NCBI RefSeq assembly: GCF_029774175.1
Contig: NZ_CP103834.1
Coordinates: 878,501 to 942,500, forward strand
Direction: 5' to 3'
Source: Actinobacillus genomosp. 1
GTDB lineage: Bacteria > Pseudomonadota > Gammaproteobacteria > Enterobacterales > Pasteurellaceae
Length of the DNA stretch: 64,000 bases
Below the pieces are notes generated by a model. It saw only the letters and a list, made by a program, of their open reading frames with translations, did not search any database and had not been told where the DNA came from. Each line of letters begins with the position of its first letter. The stretch's first letter is position 1. Made by a program: the position numbers and the translations under genes. Below are positions 27,485-35,907 of the stretch, one piece after another.

Positions 27485-27620
27485 CCCCGATGGCGCGAGT
27501 GTCCCACTCGTGCCAAAGCAAGCGGTTGATTTACCGCTAAAATTTGCAAAATACCTAACATAATTCACCTTTTGTAACTTATATTAAATAGCACTAGCGT
27601 GGACGCTAGCGCTATCGGGG
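27485..27620. repeat. Palindromic intergenic element, copy A
   Basis: This stretch of about 136 bp begins CCCCGAT and ends ATCGGGG. Its core (27492-27579) is closely similar to 29079-29166 and holds a USS-like GCAAGCGGTT. Internal hairpins include GCGAGTG/CACTCGT and CTAGCGT/ACGCTAG. It lies just upstream of qatA and just behind the last immunity candidate. Confidence 0.7.
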
Positions 27621-27629
27621 GTAAACTCA

Positions 27630-27761
27630 TTACTTAGTCAACTTGACATAAAGTATAGAAAGTATAATTAAAGCAAACATAAAAGCAGATCCATTTTTAA
27701 TAAAATCATAAAAATCTATATTATTAACATCTCCTGTTACCCATAAAAGAACATACATCAT
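27630..27761 (-). CDS. Small membrane protein, possible immunity remnant
   Basis: Reading from the ATG at 27761 gives 43 aa (MMYVLLWVTGDVNN...VKLTK) with one clear membrane helix. An upstream ATG with a good AGGGG ribosome site starts an 11-codon frame that would join this one after a single-base change in a TTAAATT run. The original gene was therefore probably about 56 aa, with two helices. Its position behind a toxin module and an immunity-like gene suggests a second immunity protein, now possibly frameshifted. No family is recognised. Confidence 0.45.
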   Translation of the reverse strand: MMYVLLWVTGDVNNIDFYDFIKNGSAFMFALIILSILYVKLTK

Positions 27762-27846
27762 CACGGAGCAGAAAATAGAAATAATAATTTAACCATCTTT
27801 ATTCCCCTCTAATGCCACCCATAGATTATGTCCTCAACCCCAATAT

Positions 27847-28032
27847 TCACTTCGTAGAATTTTTATGCCATATAGACATGAATATAACAATACATAACAT
27901 AGGAAAAAACTCCTCAAAAAAATCACTAAATTTTTCTCTAATAGTACCGTCTATAGATAATAATAGATACATAAGAACTGATGCTAAAAAAGCAATAAAC
28001 ATAACTTTGAGAAAAATAACTATCCATTTCAT
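27847..28032 (-). CDS. Small membrane protein, candidate immunity protein for toxin module 3
   Basis: The 61-aa protein has two hydrophobic segments (residues 3-25 and 43-55). Its ATG overlaps the stop of the preceding toxin-module gene by one base (TAATG), so the two are translationally coupled. Coupling and position are typical of CdiI immunity genes, which are family-less and variable. A membrane-embedded immunity protein implies a toxin acting on the inner membrane. Function is inferred from position. Confidence 0.6.
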   Translation of the reverse strand: MKWIVIFLKVMFIAFLASVLMYLLLSIDGTIREKFSDFFEEFFPMLCIVIFMSIWHKNSTK

Positions 28033-29054
28033 TATTTATTTTCCTCTTTTTTCTCTGCTTTATATTCAATGTATTTATTACCAAATGATGATATAAACTT
28101 ACCTGTATTCGATGCACCTTTAATATTATTAAACCTACCTTCAATGAAACTTGATATTGTAGATGCTCTAGCTGAATCATTTATAGATATAATAAAGTTC
28201 TTATCATCAACAACAATCCCCTTTAATGTATCAGCTCCAACCCCATACATAGGGTTCAGTTTATGTACTAAAGAGCCATAAGTGGAATCAACAAGTAACT
28301 TAGTTCCTGAATTCATCAAATTAGGTAAATTGACTTCTTTATTGCCATCTAAGTAATAAAGCGATTCAACCATTACTCCAGTTGTTGCCTCAATACCAAA
28401 CGCCACCTTATATTCTTTAGGAATAGCATTATTGATATTTGTTAAAGCTTGACTGTTCTGAGTATTTACACCAACTCTAGTTGTAACATCATTTATATAA
28501 TTACCAGTCGCACGAACATCTTTCCCTAACTCTCCAACTACATACTTAGTTGCATTCCCAAATTCAACAGCTTCTTTAACTGCAGCTTGCCCTACTTTTG
28601 CTACACCTGTTGCAATTGGTTTTACTCCAAATACTGCCGATGGAGCACCATAAATCAAATCTGCCGTGTCTTGAGATATACCAGTAAGGTCTGCGAATGC
28701 TTGAGAGCCTATCGGAGAATGATATTTGCCTGTGTAAACGGCTTTTATACCTGAAGCAGCTAAATCACTACCATAAGCAGCACCAATAGCACCTATCGGA
28801 ACTGCGACAATACACCCAGAACCGACAGTACCTGTACAAGCTCCTATTGTGCCTAATGTTGAACCTGTCGCAATAGTTGCCCCACCTGCTGTTTGAACAG
28901 CTCCAATTACACGAGTAGTTACTCCATATTTCGTATCAGTCTGATTTAAACTGTCTAAGCGGTTAATCTGCTCACGGATTAAACGTTGCTCGTAAAAACC
29001 ATCACCAATACGTTTTTGCATTTGGTTCGGTTCGTAACGGAGGGCATTAAACAT
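28032..29054 (-). CDS. Displaced CdiA C-terminal toxin module 3 (orphan CdiA-CT)
   Basis: The 340-aa frame begins MFNALRYEPNQMQKRIGDG, identical for 33 aa to an internal part of the full-length CdiA, then switches at QINRL to unrelated sequence. The junction coincides with the end of a 115-bp DNA repeat. The rest has a glycine/alanine-rich pretoxin part (TGTVGSGCIVAVPIGAIGAA), then a C-terminal domain ending KYIEYKAEKKEENK. There is no signal peptide, so it should not be secreted as it stands; such orphan modules can recombine onto cdiA. The toxic activity is unknown; the membrane-type immunity gene suggests a membrane target. Confidence 0.7.
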   Translation of the reverse strand: MFNALRYEPNQMQKRIGDGFYEQRLIREQINRLDSLNQTDTKYGVTTRVIGAVQTAGGATIATGSTLGTIGACTGTVGSGCIVAVPIGAIGAAYGSDLAASGIKAVYTGKYHSPIGSQAFADLTGISQDTADLIYGAPSAVFGVKPIATGVAKVGQAAVKEAVEFGNATKYVVGELGKDVRATGNYINDVTTRVGVNTQNSQALTNINNAIPKEYKVAFGIEATTGVMVESLYYLDGNKEVNLPNLMNSGTKLLVDSTYGSLVHKLNPMYGVGADTLKGIVVDDKNFIISINDSARASTISSFIEGRFNNIKGASNTGKFISSFGNKYIEYKAEKKEENK

Positions 29055-29070
29055 ATAATCAGAACTTAGC
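28956..29070. repeat. 115-bp exact repeat of cdiA (copy in orphan module 3)
   Basis: The sequence from TAAGCGGTTAATCTG to CAGAACTTAGC is identical to 39811-39925 inside cdiA. It gives the first 33 codons of orphan module 3 and marks a recombination joint. Palindromic element B begins at the next base. Confidence 0.92.
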
Positions 29071-29208
29071 TCCTAGATGGCTCGAATGTTTCACTCGTGC
29101 CAAAACAAGCGGTTGATTTACCGCTAAAATTTGCAAAATCCTCAACATAATTAACCGATTGTAACTAATAAGTATTTGCTCTCGTCAGGAGATGAGTGCC
29201 ATCTAGGA
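29071..29208. repeat. Palindromic intergenic element, copy B
   Basis: This 138-bp element is bounded by TCCTAGATGGC and its exact inverse GCCATCTAGGA. Its 88-bp core (29079-29166) is closely similar to 27492-27579. The core holds ACAAGCGGTT, one base from the USS. Hairpin bases differ from copy A, with pairing kept in the outer arms. Confidence 0.75.
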
Positions 29209-29219
29209 AAATACATATT

Positions 29220-29432
29220 CTATTTATTATTAACATCTTTAGATTTAGTTACCTTTCCTAGCCACAATCCTAATATAACAACTAGAACGGAAGGAAAGAT
29301 AGGGTCTAGGAAATGATCTATTGTCCAAGGGTTGCTTGTATCTTGCTCAAAAATCAATAAGACTAGAAATTCTAAAAATAAAAAATGCAGATATGAAACA
29401 ATATAAGCTAGGGTAATGTAGAGTTTTTTCAC
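29220..29432 (-). CDS. Small membrane protein, candidate immunity protein for toxin module 2
   Basis: The 70-aa protein has two membrane helices (about residues 5-28 and 43-60) and a charged C terminus. Its ATG overlaps the stop of the large orphan gene by 4 bp (ATGA), the coupling expected of a cdiI gene. It is similar in size and layout, but not in clear sequence, to the 61-aa protein behind module 3. Confidence 0.6.
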   Translation of the reverse strand: MKKLYITLAYIVSYLHFLFLEFLVLLIFEQDTSNPWTIDHFLDPIFPSVLVVILGLWLGKVTKSKDVNNK

Positions 29433-32400
29433 TTTTTATCTCCCTCATTTCCTGATTTTTCTCCTGATGCTTTTTCTATTTTATTTTCAACATATCCTGA
29501 AGCAATATTAGATATAATTTGCTTGAACACCCCATCTTTTCCAGCCATATCCATTAAAGAACCTATAAGCTCTCCAGAACCTACAGATACTACGTTTGCT
29601 ATTTGCCCTGTTGCAATTTCCTTATCAGATTTATCTTCATTTGCTGCTATCATTCCTTTATAAATCGCATTAACCGATAATTGTTGATCCCAACTTCTTC
29701 CAGCTAACCCAAAACCTAAAACATAATTCATCATTGATTTTTCTAGTGTAGCGTCTCCATTATATACATCATATCCGGTGGATACGGAGCCAACCACAAA
29801 TCCTTCCGCAGCTTTTGGATATTTCCCAGCAAACGTCCCTATTTTTGTCCCTGCTTCTTTGGCAAAAACGAAACCCGTATCAGTAGCACGTCCGACCGTT
29901 TTACCAATTTCTTTTCCTATGCCTCCAATTAAATATAATTCAGGGAATATTGGCTCAGCTCTTCCATGTGGTGAGACTACATAGTTGTTGTATTCTCTAT
30001 TTAATACTTGGCTGTTATTTTGTCGGTTCTGATTTGCCGTTCCGATTATTCCCAACAATTCCCCTGTATATTTATAACTATCTTTGACGCTCAGCCCATT
30101 TGCTTGCCCGAGTTCTGAATAATCTTTTGTTCTGATATTCGGTGTAACAAATACATTTTGATAATTTACTTCACCAAACATTTTATTATCTTTATATTGT
30201 TTATCTGTCGATTGGAACATATAAACCTTTTCTCCATTTAAAACGACATCAGTACCATCTTTCCACTTGATTGTTTGGTTTTTATATGCTTCATTTTTTA
30301 ATGTGGCATACGCAATATTCAAACTCTCTTTATAATTTGTTAAATCATAAATTTGAGTGTCTTGAATAATTGCATTAATACCTGTTGTGATAAGCTGGTT
30401 TTCCATTTGGTCGTTCATAGCAGAAGCCACTAATCTTAATTGCTGCTCCCAGAACTCCGCAGTATGACCTTTTTCTTTAGCTAATTCCTTAGCTAAATCT
30501 TTAATTCGTTGCTCCTCCGTTGGATGCAACTGCCTATTAAACTGCTCCGTCCTTAACGCCATTTGTGCAGATTGTGTAACTTCAGTTGACTCTCCTCCCA
30601 AACTTGCCCCAATCAAAGCCCCCAAGCCTGCTGCACTCGCTTGCTGAATTGCATTGCGTTCATCTGCCGTTAAAGCGGTGTTTTCTTGCAGATAATTTGC
30701 AATCTCCGTGTTAATATATTCACTGCCCATTGCCGAAAGGGTACTAGCAGCCGTATTACCTCCACCCACTTTTGCAGCAAGATAACCAACTAAACCGTGT
30801 AAAGCGACTTTCTGCGGGCTGCCATCTTCCCACCCCATATATTGGGCAAAATCACCTACACGTTTCGCCCCGATTTCTGCCACAATTTGGGTTGCTTCTT
30901 GGCGTTCCTGAATTGCATTTAAATCCGCTTTTTCGACCGCTTGATTCGCATTTGCGGTGTCTCGATTTAGGCTTGCCAGTGTTTCTTCTGCTGTTTTACC
31001 GGTTTTCTGTTTTTGGGCTTCGCTGTCGGTAATGTTGAGATTGATATTACTGCTTATCGCTGCCTTCGTGTGGCTGCGTTCGCTTTCACTCATATTCCCC
31101 AATGCACTTAATGCAGCACCTACTGCCATTGTCGCCATTTGCCCCATATCCGTACTTGCTCCGGCACTTACACTGCTTACCTCAATATCACTGCGGTTTT
31201 CAATCGCTTCCGTCGTCAGCGTGCCAGTTGTCATTTGGTGATTCGCTTTATCACCTTGAGCATTAATTATTCCGGCTTTGAGATGGGTGTTTTCTTCCAC
31301 GTTAATTTGAGAGCTTTCTTGAATGTTAAAGCCCGATTGTTGTGTGACCTGTGCATAGTCCACTTTCGCTTTGTTTTGGCTAAATTGGGCTGATGCACTG
31401 CCACCGCTTCCCCAAGCAAAGGAGGCACTTACTCCACCTTGAGTCTGTTTGCTGTCATATTTTTCCGTGTCTTGTACACTTTCAATATGCAGATTTTTGG
31501 TATCAAGTTCTAAATAGTTGATATTCGCCACCGCACCTTTGAGTGTGGTGGTCTCTTTGGTTTTGATGCTTAAGCTGTCGCTGTTGATTTCGGTCTGGTT
31601 CTGAACATTAGAATCACTGTTGGAATGTCCTTTGCCGACATTCACTGCACCTTCCACGCCAAAGCCGGTGGAGCCTTGCGATTTACCTACAAACACACCC
31701 ACACTCCAACTGCTGCTTTTGTTATCTGAGCGGTTGGTTTGGGTATCTGTTGTGCCAAGCAGATTGACATTATTGCCTTCAAGCTCGGTACGGGTGGCAT
31801 TGATTTTTGAACCGGCAATGGTGTTATCGCCCTCTGTGGCTCGAACAATCACTTTACCCGCATCCAACTCACTGCCTTTGTGTGTGGTTTGCTGCGTGTG
31901 GCTGGTGGAGACATTTTTACTTGCCCCAACACTAACGGAAATTTTAAAGTCACTATTGCCTGCCGCTTCTGTCACATTGCTTGCGTTCTGAATTTTCTCA
32001 ATAAGGCTTTGGGCTTTTTTCACCGTCTCATAAGCTTCATTCGCTGCTTTCACTTTTAGCAAGGCTCCTAAACGCTCATCTTTTACCTCACTTGAACGGT
32101 TTAAGGCTTGTTTCGCTGCCATTACACCATCGGTCACCGCTGAGCTAAATGCAATGGTTAAACCCGATTGTTTCTGTTCATGGCGTTCTCTTGAGGAAAG
32201 GGTATCTTCGCTCGCTCCAATATAGGTCGATTTGCCCTCCACCAAAATCTGTTTGCCTAGCTCTTTAGAAACAATCGCATCCACACCGGCAAGCTGTGCG
32301 TGATGACCGGCAGACACCGTGATATTGCCGCTTAAGCTGCCCAAGATGCTGCGGGCTTCGCTGCCTTGCCAGCCTTCCGTTTCCTGCTCATGTTTTTCTG

Positions 32401-32902
32401 ATTTCTTGCCAAAGGTGATACCAATCCCACCGCCGGAAAATACCCCTGACTTGGATTTTTCTCGGATGCTTGTGGTTTTGAAGCGATTAACATCGTTTTG
32501 TATCGTCACATTATTGCCACCTGAAATCACCACATCATTATCGGCTATCGCCTGCAGGTTAGTCGCGGTGACATCGTGTTTGGCAGACAATAAAATATCG
32601 CAGGCACTGAGTTTCGTGCCGAGCTGAATCACTTGCTGGTCTGTATCTAATGAGGTTTTCGTTGAACGACCTAATGCACTGCCGCTTTTTATGCGGTGGT
32701 ATTCGGCATAATCGGTTGAACGAGTTGCGCTGCCCAGCACAATATCATTTTCCGCCATTAGAGCTAAACGTGCTTTTGCGTCAAAATCTGCCCCTTGACT
32801 GTAAATGTATTTTGCAGAGAGTGTGACATCTCCATTCCCTTTAATCCGTAAAATCACAACATCATTGACAGACTCATTGCGATAATGGTTGCCACCGCCC
32901 AT
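29429..32902 (-). CDS. Displaced CdiA fragment with distinct toxin tip (orphan module 2)
   Basis: The 1157-aa frame starts inside the hemagglutinin-repeat region of CdiA: residues 1-600 or so are nearly identical to the matching part of the 3635-aa protein. It then diverges at about residue 650, carries a different pretoxin part (NAIQQASAAGLGALIGASLGG, without a VENN motif) and ends in a C-terminal domain finishing NEGDKK. The frame is open upstream of the first ATG, to near 33144, so the listed start is only formal. It lacks a signal peptide and secretion domain. The tip resembles module 3 in its final charged segment. Confidence 0.75.
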   Translation of the reverse strand: MGGGNHYRNESVNDVVILRIKGNGDVTLSAKYIYSQGADFDAKARLALMAENDIVLGSATRSTDYAEYHRIKSGSALGRSTKTSLDTDQQVIQLGTKLSACDILLSAKHDVTATNLQAIADNDVVISGGNNVTIQNDVNRFKTTSIREKSKSGVFSGGGIGITFGKKSEKHEQETEGWQGSEARSILGSLSGNITVSAGHHAQLAGVDAIVSKELGKQILVEGKSTYIGASEDTLSSRERHEQKQSGLTIAFSSAVTDGVMAAKQALNRSSEVKDERLGALLKVKAANEAYETVKKAQSLIEKIQNASNVTEAAGNSDFKISVSVGASKNVSTSHTQQTTHKGSELDAGKVIVRATEGDNTIAGSKINATRTELEGNNVNLLGTTDTQTNRSDNKSSSWSVGVFVGKSQGSTGFGVEGAVNVGKGHSNSDSNVQNQTEINSDSLSIKTKETTTLKGAVANINYLELDTKNLHIESVQDTEKYDSKQTQGGVSASFAWGSGGSASAQFSQNKAKVDYAQVTQQSGFNIQESSQINVEENTHLKAGIINAQGDKANHQMTTGTLTTEAIENRSDIEVSSVSAGASTDMGQMATMAVGAALSALGNMSESERSHTKAAISSNINLNITDSEAQKQKTGKTAEETLASLNRDTANANQAVEKADLNAIQERQEATQIVAEIGAKRVGDFAQYMGWEDGSPQKVALHGLVGYLAAKVGGGNTAASTLSAMGSEYINTEIANYLQENTALTADERNAIQQASAAGLGALIGASLGGESTEVTQSAQMALRTEQFNRQLHPTEEQRIKDLAKELAKEKGHTAEFWEQQLRLVASAMNDQMENQLITTGINAIIQDTQIYDLTNYKESLNIAYATLKNEAYKNQTIKWKDGTDVVLNGEKVYMFQSTDKQYKDNKMFGEVNYQNVFVTPNIRTKDYSELGQANGLSVKDSYKYTGELLGIIGTANQNRQNNSQVLNREYNNYVVSPHGRAEPIFPELYLIGGIGKEIGKTVGRATDTGFVFAKEAGTKIGTFAGKYPKAAEGFVVGSVSTGYDVYNGDATLEKSMMNYVLGFGLAGRSWDQQLSVNAIYKGMIAANEDKSDKEIATGQIANVVSVGSGELIGSLMDMAGKDGVFKQIISNIASGYVENKIEKASGEKSGNEGDKK

Positions 32903-32960
32903 TTTCTCATCAAAGCCAACCTGTAAAGCGGTCAGATTTAACTGATTTTTTGCAGATAAG
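31073..32960. repeat. About 1.9-kb direct repeat of cdiA (copy in orphan module 2)
   Basis: From GCTGCGTTCG at 31073 to the CTGTAAAGCG region near 32923-32960, the sequence is nearly identical to 37261-39150 at a constant offset of 6188 bp. Differences cluster at about 31935-32040, where the cdiA copy has other codons of the same length. Boundaries are approximate. Confidence 0.85.
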
Positions 32961-33081
32961 TAGATCTTCCCTTGACCGTCATTGATGATGTCTACGCCCG
33001 ATATTTCTATATTATTTGCATTAATCTGTAATGCGCCCTCTTTGTTCTTAACGTGCAGTAATCCTTTACGGGCAACTCTTG

Positions 33082-33141
33082 TAAATTGTTTTTGACTCCA
33101 ATTTAATTCTTTTGCCGCTAATGATAATCTTCTATGCTCCC
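33082..33141. repeat. 60-bp exact repeat of the GH-E toxin gene
   Basis: The 60 bp are identical to 33874-33933 within the module 1 toxin gene and encode part of the RRLSLAAKELNWSQKQF segment. It lies between the ankyrin gene and the orphan module 2 fragment, a joint left by recombination or duplication. Confidence 0.9.
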
Positions 33142-33144
33142 GAA

Positions 33145-33729
33145 TTATTCTTTACTTCCAGCATACTCTTCCATTTTTGCGAAAAATTCTTTATATGCCG
33201 GATCACTACCCTTAAAATCTTTTAACCCTTCTAATAAATAATCTTGCCCATTAAAATAGTGAACATCACCACCATTTTTTAACATCAATTCCAATAAATC
33301 TAGTCTTTCAGGATAACGAATACACATTCTCAATGGTATTAAATTATCTTGATTTGGAATATTCGGATCTGCCCCCGCATTTAATAATGCTATCGCTGCA
33401 TCAACATTCTTTGCTCTCATTGCATAATGTAAAGGGGTCATTCCGTAGCAATCTTGGGCATTAACATCTACCCCATGTTTAATGTAAAATTCGACTACAG
33501 AAAGAGGAGCTGGTGAATAACTATTTAAGTTACACATATGTAACCAGTTCCATTTTTCTTTTGGTGTGCTATCCGTAATAGTCAGTTCACCTTTTACGAA
33601 AAATGTTTCTTGTAATAGATCGAGATCGCCATCTGAGTTTGCTGCAATAACTCTTAATTCAGGATCTTGATCATATAATTCTTGATAACGTTCTAATGTC
33701 TGCTGACGTTCTTTATTCTTATCTCTCAT
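33145..33729 (-). CDS. Ankyrin-repeat protein, candidate immunity for the GH-E nuclease
   Basis: The 194-aa protein has at least two ankyrin repeats in residues 90-160 (GMTPLHYAMRAKNVDAAIAL and LLNAGADPNIPNQDN). Ankyrin proteins are established immunity partners of several polymorphic nuclease toxins. Its ATG lies one base after the toxin gene stop. It is soluble, as expected for neutralising a cytoplasmic nuclease. Confidence 0.8.
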   Translation of the reverse strand: MRDKNKERQQTLERYQELYDQDPELRVIAANSDGDLDLLQETFFVKGELTITDSTPKEKWNWLHMCNLNSYSPAPLSVVEFYIKHGVDVNAQDCYGMTPLHYAMRAKNVDAAIALLNAGADPNIPNQDNLIPLRMCIRYPERLDLLELMLKNGGDVHYFNGQDYLLEGLKDFKGSDPAYKEFFAKMEEYAGSKE

Positions 33730-33730
33730 C

Positions 33731-35518
33731 TTACTTTCCTATTTGTTGGAATTTTTTCATGTCATCTATTATTGATTTAATATTATCTCTACCCGGCATC
33801 TCATTCTTATGGCTACGATTTTCAGACATATTTTCCAATCTAAACCTCTCCGGTCTTGCATTAACATAATCATTAAATTGTTTTTGACTCCAATTTAATT
33901 CTTTTGCCGCTAATGATAATCTTCTATGCTCCCAACCATAAGCATGACCTATATCTATAGGACCTTTGATTATATTTCCATCTAAATCTCGATAATTACC
34001 ATTTGGCAATTTTTCATAATTAGCATAAATTTTCTGTAACGTTTCCGAGCGTAAATAAGCTCGGTTATATAGCCCATCTACCGGATTATCTGTCGATAAA
34101 TAGCGTCCCGTTTCGGCATCAATTTGCTGAGACAAACGGTTAAAATGTGGATCTACCCCGGCTTGATGGTTCGGCGTTTCAAAGCGATTGAGATCTTTTT
34201 GAACCACTGTCACCACTTTCCCGTCTTTCGGGTCTGTGAATTGATAAGCTTTATAGCCATCAATATTTTTAACCTGTTTGGCATCATTCGGTAAAGCGTG
34301 CCAACAATCATTATGCACCCATACCCCTTCATTATCGGCATTTGTACCTCTAATAAAGTAAGTATGATCTTTCTCTACCGTCATATTGTAGGCTTTTAAT
34401 CTTTCCTGTTTGATTTTTACCTTAGTGACAGTCTGCCACTCACCACTTTCAGCAAGTAAGCGATAGCCTTTTTGCAGATGTTGAGCATCAACCCACTGAG
34501 CTTTTGCTATCTCTCCGTTGTAAGAATGCCCCTCCGAAGAAATCGGCACTCTGCCCGATAATACTTGTGTAAAGAACGGGTGGATTTTGTTTGACACAAT
34601 GGTGTGGTATTTTCCTTTGCTGTCTGCGACTTCTACATACACCGTATAATCGTATGGATTACTGTAATGAGCTTGGACTTTCTGATAGGTGGTTATACCG
34701 GTGCGTTCATTTTTCGCCAGCACCTTATCGCCCACTTTAATGCTGGAAATCTGTCGATAACCTTTATCAGTTTTGACTTCCATATCACCGTGGAATGAGC
34801 AAGTGCCTAAACCAGCGCTCGATCTGGTCTTAGGAATCGCAATTTCTTTACCTGATTTGGTGACTATTTTCGCCGTTGTCCCTACACCTGTTTTAACAAT
34901 AGCACCAGCACCGGTTAATGCTGTCACCACATCAGTCATCATATTGCCAAACTCTTTTCCGGCATTAAAAGAACCTACAGCCCCCGCTTGTTCATAGTAA
35001 ACCTGCATTTTATCGAGTTTAACTAAATACTCTTGTTTAGTCATATTAGCAATATAGGAGAGCGTATCTTCTCTTGCGATCAATTCTTTCATCGCCACAA
35101 TAGTTTCTATTGGGCTTGAGAACATGGAGATCAATCCATCAACGCTCTCAGCGAGATTCTCAGGAACACCAGCAACGGCGCCTGATACAAAACTAACATC
35201 TTGCCCAATATCAACTAATCCCCAATATAATCGAACTTGGTCTTCACAGCGGGCATCACCATGGCAGGATTTTAATTCTTGTGAGCGTTTCTGCTCTTGC
35301 CAGTTCGAGAGGTAGTTATTCTCCACCGCCCGTTTGCCAATCTCAGCCCCAGCCACAAAACTGCCTGTGCTGTCGCCCACCAAACCGCCGCTTAAACCAG
35401 CTGCAATTTGGCTTAAATTCGCCACGTTTTGTTTTTGGCTGTCGCTTAAATTGGTTGGATTGTCCACGCCGTAAAGAGTTTGCATAATCAGTGGAGCTGC
35501 TGCTTCTGCCGTTAACAC
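33731..35518 (-). CDS. Displaced CdiA C-terminal module 1 with HINT domain and GH-E nuclease tip
   Basis: The 595-aa frame resumes CdiA at the LTAEAAAP segment, keeps the VENN motif (KRAVENNYLSN, near residue 83), then carries a HINT-like self-processing domain: CSFHGDMEVKTDKGYRQISS near residue 240 and the HTYFIRGTNADNEGVWVHNDC end near 405. The C-terminal toxin has the GH-E pattern IDIGHAYGWEHR near 535, of the HNH/endonuclease VII superfamily. The start is GTG with no ribosome site, so expression as a free protein is doubtful; it fits an orphan cdiA-CT awaiting recombination. Confidence 0.82.
   Translation of the reverse strand: MLTAEAAAPLIMQTLYGVDNPTNLSDSQKQNVANLSQIAAGLSGGLVGDSTGSFVAGAEIGKRAVENNYLSNWQEQKRSQELKSCHGDARCEDQVRLYWGLVDIGQDVSFVSGAVAGVPENLAESVDGLISMFSSPIETIVAMKELIAREDTLSYIANMTKQEYLVKLDKMQVYYEQAGAVGSFNAGKEFGNMMTDVVTALTGAGAIVKTGVGTTAKIVTKSGKEIAIPKTRSSAGLGTCSFHGDMEVKTDKGYRQISSIKVGDKVLAKNERTGITTYQKVQAHYSNPYDYTVYVEVADSKGKYHTIVSNKIHPFFTQVLSGRVPISSEGHSYNGEIAKAQWVDAQHLQKGYRLLAESGEWQTVTKVKIKQERLKAYNMTVEKDHTYFIRGTNADNEGVWVHNDCWHALPNDAKQVKNIDGYKAYQFTDPKDGKVVTVVQKDLNRFETPNHQAGVDPHFNRLSQQIDAETGRYLSTDNPVDGLYNRAYLRSETLQKIYANYEKLPNGNYRDLDGNIIKGPIDIGHAYGWEHRRLSLAAKELNWSQKQFNDYVNARPERFRLENMSENRSHKNEMPGRDNIKSIIDDMKKFQQIGK
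33874..33933. repeat. 60-bp exact repeat (copy in module 1 toxin gene)
   Basis: Identical to 33082-33141; this copy lies in the intact nuclease gene. Confidence 0.9.
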
Positions 35519-35522
35519 TTCA

Positions 35523-35906
35523 TCATTTACATTCAGATAAATTCATTTCATATTCTAAAATGATACTTTTCTCTTCTTTTGTTAATCTAACTCCTCTTGA
35601 TTTATTGCAGTAAGCAATATTTGATGATGGAACATATTTGAATTCTGTAGAATTCAAAAAATTTATCAAATCGCTCTCTTTAAAATCTTTATCAATGTCA
35701 ATTTCAAAAGTAAAAGTCCCTCCAATCCTACCACTCAAAATTTTATATTCTGTATTTGATTTTTTGATGATCCTTACTAGTGCATTATAAAATCTAGTAT
35801 TTTCTTCTCTAGACTTAATATTTTTTTGTAACGAACCACTAACTATAGAATATATGCCAAGTGATATGATTCCCCCAAAAACAATAAAAATATGTTTTTT
35901 TTTCAT
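35523..35906 (-). CDS. cdiI: Candidate immunity protein for full-length CdiA
   Basis: The 127-aa protein has an N-terminal membrane anchor (residues 1-23, IFIVFGGIISLGIYSIVSG) and a polar domain that ends LSECK. The ATG at 35906 overlaps the region of the cdiA stop (35908-35910) by closeness only, with GGAG 6 bases upstream; a TTG start four codons earlier is less likely. A gene directly behind cdiA is immunity by position. No family is recognised. An anchored protein suggests it blocks a toxin at or in the inner membrane. Confidence 0.65.
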   Translation of the reverse strand: MKKKHIFIVFGGIISLGIYSIVSGSLQKNIKSREENTRFYNALVRIIKKSNTEYKILSGRIGGTFTFEIDIDKDFKESDLINFLNSTEFKYVPSSNIAYCNKSRGVRLTKEEKSIILEYEMNLSECK

Positions 35907-35907
35907 A

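Noticed and set aside
13112..27640. Direct repeats marking both ends of the mobile island (for example TTGACATAA near 13122 and 27644)
   Set aside because: The shared word is only nine AT-rich bases and is likely by chance; Tn554-type elements need not leave target duplications.
27812..28096. A 94-codon plus-strand frame near the last immunity gene
   Set aside because: It is antisense to the 61-aa gene that overlaps its toxin gene, which is the better-supported reading.
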